From NCBI GenBank assembly GCA_041690535.1, contig JAWLHA010000018.1, forward strand, positions 1 to 64,000: a stretch of DNA of 64,000 nucleotides. Reading direction: 5' to 3'. Below are positions 32,990 to 40,470 of the stretch, in pieces; position 1 is the first letter of the stretch, and each line of letters opens with the position of its first letter. The notes beneath the pieces are model-generated. The model was not told where the DNA came from. It saw only the letters and a program-made list of their open reading frames with translations, and searched no databases. The position numbers were made by a program, and so were the translations under genes. This DNA comes from JAWLHA01 sp041690535 (GTDB lineage: Bacteria; Pseudomonadota; Gammaproteobacteria; Thiohalomonadales; Thiohalomonadaceae).

Positions 32990-35900
32990 GTGCATACCCC
33001 GACAGATGATGCCGCGCTGAGACGCGAGCAGCAGGAGCTGCTGTTTCGGCAGGCGCCGGTGGCCCTTGCCGGGGGAGCGCTGGTGGTCTTTCTCACGAGC
33101 CTATTGCTGTGGGAGACCGCTGCGCCGGCGCTGCTCGTGGGGTGGGCCGCCGCCTCACTTCTCACCTACGTGTTTCGGTTTGTCCTGGCCATGCGGTTTC
33201 GCCGTCTGGCCCCGGGGCTGCGTTCCGATCCCCGCTGGGGAACATGGTTCGCCATCGGATCGGGCCTGACCGGCGCCAGCTGGGGAATCGGCACCGGCTT
33301 TCTCCTATTTCCCGCCGACTCGCTCATCTACCAGACCCTGCTCATTGCCATTCTGGCCGGCCTCAGCTCTTCGACCGTCGCCTCCCAGGCCTCCCATCGC
33401 TGGAGCGGTGCCGCCCTGCTGCTCGCCGCAGACTTGCCCATCGCGCTGCGCGCGCTGTGGGAGGGGGGAACGGTTCAGACGGTCATCGGCCTGTTGGTAC
33501 TGCTGTTTGTCGCGGCGATCCTCGTGGCGCAGCGCCACGCCTACCGCTCCGTGGTGCGCAATCTGTCCCTGGCGTTCGAGAACAAGGCGTTGCTGGCCGA
33601 CCTCATGGTGCGTGAGGAACGCATGAACCATGCCCAGCGCATCGCCGGGTTCGGCTACTGGGTGTGGGACTTGGCAGGGGAGCGTATCGAGTGGTCCGAC
33701 GAGGTCTTCCGCATCTTCGATTTCGAACCGGGTCAGCTGGTCAATCGGGACATCATTCTGCTCGCGGTCCATCCGGCGGATCGGCACGTTTACGAGGAAT
33801 CCCTCCGGGCCACCCTCACCGATGGGGTGGCCCTGGAAGTGGAATATCGCATCGTCCGTCCTGACGGCAGTGTGCGCCACTTGCGGGAGGTGGCGGAGGT
33901 CGTGCTGCGGCAGCCGAACGGCCAGGCCAGCCGCCTCGAAGGCGTCACCAGTGACATCTCCGACCGGGTCGAGGCGGAGTCCCAGACCAAGAGTGCGTGG
34001 CGGGAGATGAACCGCATTCTCGAGAACATGCAGGACACCTACTTTCGCGCCGAGCAGAGCGGGAAAGTGACGTATGTTTCCCGCTCCATCTCCACCCTCC
34101 TTGGTTTCCGTCCCGACGAGTTCTTCTTCGAGCGTTTTTCGGACTTCTGTGTCCAGCCCGCCGAGTGGACGGTGCTTCTGCGTGCACTGAAGCAGGGGGG
34201 CGGGGCGGTGCGCAATTATGAATTGCAGATGTGCCGAAAGGAAGGGCGAAAGGTGTGGGTGGCCATCAATGCGCAGCACGTGCTCGACGAGCGCGGCGAC
34301 GTGGCGGGCATCGAGGGGACCGCGCGCGATGTCTCCGAGCTCAAGCAAGCCCTCGACGCGCTGCATCAGGAGACGGAGTTGGCGTTGGTCACCCTGCAGT
34401 CCATTGGCGATGGGGTGGTGACGACCGACAACAGCGGCCATATCCGCTACCTGAATCCCGTGGCCGAGCAACTGCTGGGGTGCGGATCGGGAGAGGCATT
34501 CGGGTGCCACTACCTGGAACACCTCTCCATCGAGGATGAGTCCACCGGGGAGTCCCTGGGCGATCTGGTCGAATTATGCCTCTCCGGCACGACGGGGGTG
34601 GTGCATGTGGATGAGGGGCTGTTCACGCACCGGGACGGCACCCGCTATCACCTGAAGGTCACGGCGGCCCCAATGCGGGATCAGGGCGGTCAGATGATGG
34701 GAAGCGTGCTGGTGCTGCACGACATCACCACCGTGATGGGAATGGCCCGCCAGCTCAGCTATCAGGCAAGTCACGATACGCTCACAGGGTTGTTCAATCG
34801 GCAGGTGTTCGAAAAGCGGGTCGAGCAGGCGATCCGCGAGGCGCAAGCCGGCGGTGGACCCCACGTGGTCTTCTACATGGATTTGGATCAGTTCAAGATC
34901 GTCAATGACACCTGCGGCCACCAGGCGGGCGACCAGCTGCTTCAGCAGGTGGCCATGATCATGCAGCGCACGCTCCGCGACACCGATGTCGTGGCCCGCC
35001 TCGGGGGCGACGAGTTCGGCGTGCTGCTCGAACGCTGCCCCCTGGAGAAGGCCGTGGAGATCGCCGAGGCGGTGCGCACGGGGATCCGGGATTTTCGCTT
35101 TGCCTTGGGCGACAAGGTGTTCGACATCGGCGTGAGCATCGGTGTGGTTCCCGTGGACGCGGCCAGTGCGAACCTCGCCGAGGTCCTCAGCGCGGCCGAT
35201 GCGGCCTGCTATGTGGCCAAGGACCACGGACGAAACCGCATCCACCTCTATCAACTGGAGGATGACGCCATCGCCCGTCGCCATGGGGAGATGGAGTGGG
35301 TCCACCGTCTCGCCGCCGCCTTCGACGAAGATCGCTTCATCCTCTACGCGCAGCCCATCGTGCACTTGGTGGGAGAGCGGCTGGTCTCGCACTATGAGGT
35401 GCTGGTGCGCATGACCGATCGCAATGGTGCACTGGTGCCTCCAATGGCGTTCATCCCCGCGGCGGAGCGCTATGATCTCATGCCAGCGGTGGACCGCTGG
35501 GTGGTGCGCACCACCCTGATTACCCTGCGGGAGGCTCAGGGCAGCCTGGCGTTTCCTCCCGTAAACTGTGCAATCAACCTCTCCGGACAGTCCATCTGCG
35601 ACGATCAGTTCCTCGATTTCGTGGTGGACCTTTTCGATTCCACCGGCATTCCCCCCGAGAGTGTCTGTTTTGAGATCACCGAGACGGCGGCCATTGCCAA
35701 CCTCAGCCGCGCCACCCGTTTCATCCAGGTGTTGCGCGACATGGGGTGCAGCTTCGCCCTGGATGACTTCGGCTCGGGCCTCAGCTCGTTTGGTTACCTC
35801 AAGAGCCTGGCGGTGGACTATCTCAAGATTGACGGCAGCTTCGTGAAGAATGTGGTGGAGGATGAGGTGGACCGTGCGATGGTGGACTCAATCAACCAGA

Positions 35901-36085
35901 TTGGCCACGTGTTGGGGCTGAAGACCATTGCCGAGTTCGTGGACGGCGAGGCCTCGGTGGCGGTGCTGCGGACCCTCGGGGTGGACTTCGCCCAAGGCAA
36001 CGGGGTAGGTCACCCCAGACCCTTCAGCACGATCCTCCACGGGTATCTGGTCAACATTGGCCAGGCGGACGCGAACCCCGCTTGA
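32990..36085 (+). CDS. Membrane PAS-GGDEF-EAL protein (cyclic-di-GMP synthesis/degradation)
   Basis: 1031 residues from a GTG with GAGGGAG upstream. About five to six membrane helices span residues 25-190. PAS-like domains follow (about 215-330, 340-455, 460-575). The GGDEF domain has RLGGDEFGVLLE (about 671-682) with the product-inhibition motif RDTD five residues before it. The EAL domain has EVLVRM in place of EAL, with INLSGQS, ITETAAIANLS, LDDFGSGLSSFGYLK and KIDGSFVK intact. The GGDEF half looks active; the EAL half keeps most metal and catalytic residues. It shares its C-terminal half with the protein at 55.1 kb. Confidence 0.92.
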   Translation: MHTPTDDAALRREQQELLFRQAPVALAGGALVVFLTSLLLWETAAPALLVGWAAASLLTYVFRFVLAMRFRRLAPGLRSDPRWGTWFAIGSGLTGASWGIGTGFLLFPADSLIYQTLLIAILAGLSSSTVASQASHRWSGAALLLAADLPIALRALWEGGTVQTVIGLLVLLFVAAILVAQRHAYRSVVRNLSLAFENKALLADLMVREERMNHAQRIAGFGYWVWDLAGERIEWSDEVFRIFDFEPGQLVNRDIILLAVHPADRHVYEESLRATLTDGVALEVEYRIVRPDGSVRHLREVAEVVLRQPNGQASRLEGVTSDISDRVEAESQTKSAWREMNRILENMQDTYFRAEQSGKVTYVSRSISTLLGFRPDEFFFERFSDFCVQPAEWTVLLRALKQGGGAVRNYELQMCRKEGRKVWVAINAQHVLDERGDVAGIEGTARDVSELKQALDALHQETELALVTLQSIGDGVVTTDNSGHIRYLNPVAEQLLGCGSGEAFGCHYLEHLSIEDESTGESLGDLVELCLSGTTGVVHVDEGLFTHRDGTRYHLKVTAAPMRDQGGQMMGSVLVLHDITTVMGMARQLSYQASHDTLTGLFNRQVFEKRVEQAIREAQAGGGPHVVFYMDLDQFKIVNDTCGHQAGDQLLQQVAMIMQRTLRDTDVVARLGGDEFGVLLERCPLEKAVEIAEAVRTGIRDFRFALGDKVFDIGVSIGVVPVDAASANLAEVLSAADAACYVAKDHGRNRIHLYQLEDDAIARRHGEMEWVHRLAAAFDEDRFILYAQPIVHLVGERLVSHYEVLVRMTDRNGALVPPMAFIPAAERYDLMPAVDRWVVRTTLITLREAQGSLAFPPVNCAINLSGQSICDDQFLDFVVDLFDSTGIPPESVCFEITETAAIANLSRATRFIQVLRDMGCSFALDDFGSGLSSFGYLKSLAVDYLKIDGSFVKNVVEDEVDRAMVDSINQIGHVLGLKTIAEFVDGEASVAVLRTLGVDFAQGNGVGHPRPFSTILHGYLVNIGQADANPA

Positions 36086-36100
36086 GAGCGGAGGAGGGCA

Positions 36101-36240
36101 GATGCCTATCCTGCCCTCCCTGGGTTCGAGTCGGCGATCTCGAACGAACCATACGCTTTTATACCGACGTGCTCCGAATGTCGCTGCTGCGCCGGAACGA
36201 TGGTCCCGACGGGGAGTTCATCCTGCCCTTTCCCGGGGGC
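36101..36240 (+). pseudogene. Truncated, frameshifted glyoxalase I (gloA) remnant
   Basis: One frame begins MPILPSL, then a +1 shift near 36120 leads into VRVGDLERTIRFYTDVLRMS and LLRRNDGPDGEF, matching the first 40 residues of lactoylglutathione lyase (LRVGDLxRSIxFYTxVLGMK-LLR). The similarity ends at the PFPGGG stretch; the metal-binding and C-terminal parts are missing. It lies between the GGDEF/EAL gene and DUF1841. Confidence 0.75.
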
Positions 36241-36292
36241 GGGGCGAGGTCGACAATGCGCGCGGGTGGTGGCCAATGGCGGGGCGTTCCGC

Positions 36293-36724
36293 CTACTGGC
36301 GCGAGAGCCTCTGCACGCAAGCGAGGTAGGCCGCCTCGTCCGGGGTGGTGCCGTTGCTCTGCGCCTGCCAAAGCATCTCGCCGAGGCAGCCCATGACGCG
36401 ATGCTCCACCTCGTGGGCGTCACCCAGCGACTGGAGGGCGTCGCGATAGGCCTGCCTGATGCCCGCAGGGCGGTCGACCGCTAACTGCTCGCGGATGGCG
36501 ATGTGCATGCCCATGTGGAGAAAGGGGTTGGACTCGCCCGCCTCCGGCAGGTAATCCCGGTCGAGGGCATCTTCTCCGGCCTCGATCACCACGAGATACT
36601 CCGGGTGTTCGCCAATCACCTCGGCAACCATCTGCTCCAGCGGTTCCATCGCCTCGCCATTGTGACGCTTGCGCCAGGCGCTCTGGTAGAAGCGGCGAAG
36701 TTGTGTCCTGTCCTGTCCGAACAT
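36293..36724 (-). CDS. DUF1841 family protein
   Basis: 143 residues from the ATG at MFGQDRTQLRRFYQSAW, with GAGG upstream; the frame is open further upstream. It has the DUF1841 features: YQSAWRKRHNGEAMEPLE, IGEHPEYLVVIE, ESNPFLHMGMHIAIREQ and QSLGDAHEVEHRVMGCLGEMLW. It is helical, cytoplasmic, and of unknown function. In related genomes it often accompanies nth, as here, now separated by repeat copy 8. Confidence 0.85.
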   Translation of the reverse strand: MFGQDRTQLRRFYQSAWRKRHNGEAMEPLEQMVAEVIGEHPEYLVVIEAGEDALDRDYLPEAGESNPFLHMGMHIAIREQLAVDRPAGIRQAYRDALQSLGDAHEVEHRVMGCLGEMLWQAQSNGTTPDEAAYLACVQRLSRQ

Positions 36725-36883
36725 AGTTACCTCAACATCAAAGTGGGCCGAACGCACCCGGCCCTTGAAACATGGCCGCGTGTCGGACGGGTCTGGTGTC
36801 GCGAGGGGGCGGGGTGAGTGCATACCGCTCTTGGCCGTTTCCGGAGCGATGCAGGTATGCCTCGGTCTACTCCCCTATCCTTA

Positions 36884-36958
36884 CAGGGTAAACGCATATT
36901 TACCCAAGGACTTACGTCGCTCACAGCCCGGCCTTGACGTAAGTATGCGTTCACCCTG
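36884..36958. mobile_element. MITE-like CAGGG element, copy 8 (75 bp, internally deleted)
   Basis: Ends CAGGGTAAACGCATATTT and GTATGCGTTCACCCTG with a shortened centre that keeps GGACTTACGTCGCTCACAGC. The flanks CCTATCCTTA and TCTATTCGTA match at 7 of 10 positions, consistent with an old, decayed target duplication. It ends 1 bp from the nth stop codon, within the nth-DUF1841 string. Confidence 0.85.
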
Positions 36959-36959
36959 T

Positions 36960-37595
36960 CTATTCGTAATTCTTCTCCCTGTACTCGCAAAGATCCTCGA
37001 TGAGGCAGGATCCGCACCTCGGTTTGCGGGCGATGCAGGTATATCGCCCATGGAGAATGAGCCAATGGTGGGCGTCCTTGAGGAACTCCTTGGGGACAAG
37101 CTTGAGAAGCTTCTTCTCCACCTCGAGCACCGTCTTTCCCGGGGCGATGCGGGTGCGGTTGGCGACCCGAAAGATATGAGTGTCCACCGCCATGGTGGGC
37201 TGGCCGAAGGCGGTATTGAGCACCACGTTGGCGGTCTTGCGCCCGACCCCGGGCAGTGCCTCCAGATCCGGGCGGTTGGCAGGGACATCGCTGCCGTGCT
37301 TCTCAATGAGGCGTCGACACGCCTCGATAATGTTCTTCGCCTTGCTGTTGAAAAGCCCGATGGTCTTGATGTACTCCCTCAGCCCGTCTTCGCCCAGGGC
37401 CAGGATCGCCTCCGGGGTGTTGGCCACCGGAAAGAGTTTGGCCGTGGCCTTGTTTACCCCCCGATCAGTGGCTTGCGCGGAGAGGGTTACCGCAACCAGC
37501 AGTTCGAATGGCGTGGTGTACTCGAGCTCGGTGGTTGGCTCGGGATTGGCATCCCGGAGCCGGGAGAAAATTTCGTAACGTTTCTGAGCGTTCAT
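36960..37595 (-). CDS. nth: Endonuclease III
   Basis: Nth is a DNA glycosylase/AP lyase that removes oxidised pyrimidines. Its 211 residues align end to end with E. coli Nth. The helix-hairpin-helix LPGVGRKTANVV carries catalytic Lys120, Asp138 is in VDTHIFRV, and the [4Fe-4S] ligands are Cys187, 194, 197 and 203 (CIARKPRCGSCLIEDLC). It follows rnfE as in E. coli, though repeat elements now occupy both sides. Confidence 0.97.
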   Translation of the reverse strand: MNAQKRYEIFSRLRDANPEPTTELEYTTPFELLVAVTLSAQATDRGVNKATAKLFPVANTPEAILALGEDGLREYIKTIGLFNSKAKNIIEACRRLIEKHGSDVPANRPDLEALPGVGRKTANVVLNTAFGQPTMAVDTHIFRVANRTRIAPGKTVLEVEKKLLKLVPKEFLKDAHHWLILHGRYTCIARKPRCGSCLIEDLCEYREKNYE

Positions 37596-37672
37596 AGATC
37601 CAGGTTGCGGGAGAAGGCAAGAGACAAGTTACAAGAGAAAGAACGTACCGAAGAGTGCGGGTCAGGTGCCTG

Positions 37673-37784
37673 GGGAAACGCTGATTAATTCCGCTTTCGT
37701 CGCTCCCGCGAAGGCGGGAGCCTCGAAAAATCAAGGCACTGGATGCCCGCCTTCGCGGGCATGACGAATTAATCAGGTTTTCCC
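37673..37784. repeat. Fourth inverted-repeat family (CTGATTAATTC ends)
   Basis: GGGAAACGCTGATTAATTC and GAATTAATCAGGTTTTCCC form the outer inverted repeat. Inside are two CCCGCGAAGGCGGG-type hairpins, a motif common in proteobacterial intergenic repeats. No target duplication is evident. It adjoins repeat copy 9 in the rnfE-nth gap. Confidence 0.75.
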
Positions 37785-37809
37785 TAGACACGCGCGCGGC
37801 ACCTTCCCA

Positions 37810-38025
37810 CAGGGTAAACGCATACTTACCCAAGAGCGATGCAAGTTCTTGAAAGCAGGTCGTCGGCCGCATGGACGCGGCCGTCGAGCGTACAGGGATG
37901 GAAGATGATTGCTCCTGCATAATCTTCACTCCCGACATCCATGTCGGTCGTATTCACAGCGTACCTGCTTTCAAGGACTTACATCGCTCACAGCACGGCC
38001 GTGACGTAAGTATGCGTTTACCCTG
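37810..38025. mobile_element. MITE-like CAGGG element, copy 9 (216 bp)
   Basis: Ends CAGGGTAAACGCATAC and GTATGCGTTTACCCTG. The 10-bp duplication CACCTTCCCA flanks it (37800-37809 and 38026-38035). The centre has GGCCGC-atggac-GCGGCC, GAAGAT...ATCTTC and CCGACAT-cc-ATGTCGG hairpins but lacks the extra module of the 266-bp class. It lies in the rnfE-nth gap, so it would be transcribed if the operon is continuous. Confidence 0.95.
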
Positions 38026-38072
38026 CACCTTCCCACAGGTCGCTTGCATTTGTTACTTGTCTCTTCGTTCCA

Positions 38073-38786
38073 TCACACCGGCTCGGCCCTTCTCTCCGCG
38101 ACCGCCTCGGCCTGCTCCGCATAGGGCGTAGTGGCCGGGGCCGGCTTCTGGGCCAGGCGGGCGTCAATCACGTTCTTCAGCGCAATGAGCAGTCCCAGTC
38201 CGATGAAGGCCCCGGGAGGGAGGATGGCGATGAGAAAGCCCTTGTAGTCCTCGAACAGGGTAAGGCTCAGGCCGGCGGCGGCCGGACCGAACATGAGATC
38301 CGCCTGGGCGAAGAGGGTGCCGGAACCCACCACCTCCCGCATGGCGCCGAGCGCCACCAGCACGGCCGCGAAACCGAGCCCCATGCTCAGGCCGTCCATG
38401 AGGGCGGCCGGGACGCTGTTCTTGGAGGCGAAGGCCTCGGCGCGGCCGAGGATGGCGCAGTTGGTCACAATGAGGGGGATGAAGATCCCCAGCACCAGAT
38501 AGAGGTCGTGCAGGTAGGCGTTCATGGTCAATTCCACCGCCGTAACGAAGGAGGCGATAACGACCACGAACACGGGGATGCGGATCTCGGGGCGCACCAG
38601 ATTGCGGATAAGCGACACGGTGACGTTGGAGGCGATGAGCACGGCCGTGGTCGCGAGACCGAGGCCGAGGCCGTTAATGGCCGTGGAGGTGACCGCCAGC
38701 AGCGGGCAGAGCCCCAGGATTTGCACGAAGGCGACGTTGTTGTGCCAGAGACCGTCCAGCGTAATCTGCCGGTAGCCGTTTGCCAT
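38073..38786 (-). CDS. rnfE: Electron transport complex subunit RnfE (RsxE)
   Basis: An integral membrane subunit of the Rnf ferredoxin:NAD+ oxidoreductase / SoxR-reducing complex. 237 residues from the ATG with AAGGAG upstream. It has about six membrane helices, with GLWHNNVAFVQILGLCPLLA at the start and the conserved IPLIVTNCAILGRAEAFASK. It is homologous to RnfA. It is last of rnfABCDGE. Confidence 0.95.
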   Translation of the reverse strand: MANGYRQITLDGLWHNNVAFVQILGLCPLLAVTSTAINGLGLGLATTAVLIASNVTVSLIRNLVRPEIRIPVFVVVIASFVTAVELTMNAYLHDLYLVLGIFIPLIVTNCAILGRAEAFASKNSVPAALMDGLSMGLGFAAVLVALGAMREVVGSGTLFAQADLMFGPAAAGLSLTLFEDYKGFLIAILPPGAFIGLGLLIALKNVIDARLAQKPAPATTPYAEQAEAVAERRAEPV

Positions 38787-38796
38787 CACTCGCTCC

Positions 38797-39450
38797 TTAC
38801 TGTCCGGATTCCACGGTAGGCTCGGCGAAGAGCGCCTCCCGATGCTGTTCGAAGTAGCGCAGGGTGTTGAACACAGCATTCACCACGGCCCGCGGGGTAA
38901 TGGTGGCCCCGGTGAACTGATCGAACACGCCGCTGTCTTTCTTCACCTTCCACTGTTCGGCCGGCGGGTTGCCGACGGAGAGGCCCGCGAACTGGTGGAT
39001 CCAGGAGGAGCGCTCCGCTTCGATGCGATCCCCCAGCCCGGGGGTCTCGCGGTGCGAGATGACTCGTACCCCGGCGAGGGTGCCGTCGAACTTGACCCCG
39101 ACCAGCAGCTTGATATCGCCACTGTAGCCGTCCGGTGCCACAGGGGTGAGTACGACGGCCACGGGCCGCCCGTCCTTGCGGGCGCGATAGACGCTGATGG
39201 GCCGGGTGGTGCCCAGCAGGTGAGGTTGGGTCACCTGAATCACATCGAAATAGATGTCGTTGTCATGGCTTTCGGGGGGGACGATGGCATGCAGACTGCG
39301 CAGCAGCGCCTCGCGCTCGTTGGCGGCGATGCGCTCCGCCGTGGCCTCGTGAGTGCTGGCCACGAGGGTGGTGCCCACGATGGCAAAAAGGGCCAGCAGG
39401 GCGGCGCTGATCACCATGTTCCGGAGCACGGCGTTACCCTTCATGTCCAT
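38797..39450 (-). CDS. rnfG: Electron transport complex subunit RnfG (RsxG)
   Basis: A periplasmic subunit with one N-terminal membrane anchor (ISAALLALFAIVGTTLVAS) and covalent FMN on the threonine of the TGATIT motif (FDQFTGATITPRAVVNAV). 217 residues from this ATG; an ATG two codons later is equally possible. The gene overlaps the end of rnfD. Confidence 0.95.
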   Translation of the reverse strand: MDMKGNAVLRNMVISAALLALFAIVGTTLVASTHEATAERIAANEREALLRSLHAIVPPESHDNDIYFDVIQVTQPHLLGTTRPISVYRARKDGRPVAVVLTPVAPDGYSGDIKLLVGVKFDGTLAGVRVISHRETPGLGDRIEAERSSWIHQFAGLSVGNPPAEQWKVKKDSGVFDQFTGATITPRAVVNAVFNTLRYFEQHREALFAEPTVESGQ

Positions 39451-40465
39451 AGGCCCGGGGCTGGGTGAAGTAATCAATGGTGGGGGCGGCCATGTTCATG
39501 AGGAGCACCGAGAAAGCGACTCCGTCGGGGTAGCCCCCCCAGGTGCGGATGATGAAGGTGAGCAGTCCCACGCCGGCACCGAAGAGGAGGCGCCCTTTGG
39601 TGGAGGTGGCGCCTGTCACCGGATCGGTGGCGATGAAAAAGGCCCCCAGCATGGCCCCGCCGGCAAACAGGTGAAACACCGGCGAAGCAAACCCGTCCGG
39701 GTCGAAGAGGTGGAAGATCCCCGATATCAGGAACAGGGCGCCCAGCATCCCCACCGGCACGTGCCAGGTGATCACCCGCAGATAGATGAGCGCCAGCCCG
39801 CCCAGCAGGATGAGACCATTCACCAGTTCCCACCCCTGTCCGCCCAGGGCGCCGAAGATGGGGCTGGCGGTGTAGACCTCGCCCACGGTGAAGCTGCGCC
39901 CCAGCTGGGTTTTCATCACGTCCAGGGGGGTGGCCATGGTGAGGGCGTCCAGCTGGGCCCCCGCGGGCAGGGTGCCGGTGAAGACGTAGGCGAGAGTGTC
40001 GCCCAGAGTGAGCCCGGCATCGCGGATCGTCTCTGGCGGCAGCCAGGAGGTCATCTCCACCGGGAAGGAGATGAGCAGTACCACATAGCCGATCATGGCC
40101 GGATTGAAGGGGTTGTAGCCGAGGCCGCCGTAAAGGTGCTTGGCGATGACGATGGCAAAGGCGGCGCCGACGGCCACCAGCCACCAGGGGGCGAGGGCCG
40201 GCAGGGCCATGCCCAGCAGCACGGCAGTCACCACGGCGCTGCCATCGCTCAGCGTCGCCTTTACCGGTTGTCCACGCCAGCGGACCACCGCCGCCTCGCA
40301 GCCCAGGGCAACCGCCATCGCCACGGCGATGTTGACCAGCACGCCCCAGCCGAACAGCCAGGTGAGGGCCGCAATGGCCGGGATCAGTGCATACACCACC
40401 CGCGCCATGACGCGGTTCACCGCGTTCGGCCCATGCAGGTGGGGCGAGCTAATGGCGATTGACAT
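39434..40465 (-). CDS. rnfD: Electron transport complex subunit RnfD (RsxD)
   Basis: 343-residue membrane subunit of the NqrB/RnfD family with about nine helices. It starts with the cytoplasmic SSPHLHGPNAVNRVM and contains the covalent-FMN region ALTMATPLD and KHLYGGLGYNPFNPAM. It is coupled to rnfG by overlap and to rnfC by a 5-bp gap. Confidence 0.95.
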   Translation of the reverse strand: MSIAISSPHLHGPNAVNRVMARVVYALIPAIAALTWLFGWGVLVNIAVAMAVALGCEAAVVRWRGQPVKATLSDGSAVVTAVLLGMALPALAPWWLVAVGAAFAIVIAKHLYGGLGYNPFNPAMIGYVVLLISFPVEMTSWLPPETIRDAGLTLGDTLAYVFTGTLPAGAQLDALTMATPLDVMKTQLGRSFTVGEVYTASPIFGALGGQGWELVNGLILLGGLALIYLRVITWHVPVGMLGALFLISGIFHLFDPDGFASPVFHLFAGGAMLGAFFIATDPVTGATSTKGRLLFGAGVGLLTFIIRTWGGYPDGVAFSVLLMNMAAPTIDYFTQPRAYGHEG

Positions 40466-40470
40466 CCGAT

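Noticed and set aside
36812..36836. Possible decayed thirteenth CAGGG element (GGGTGAGTGCATAC then CGCTCTTGG)
   Set aside because: Only about 25 bp resemble the minimal copy, with no second end and no flanking duplication; too weak to annotate.
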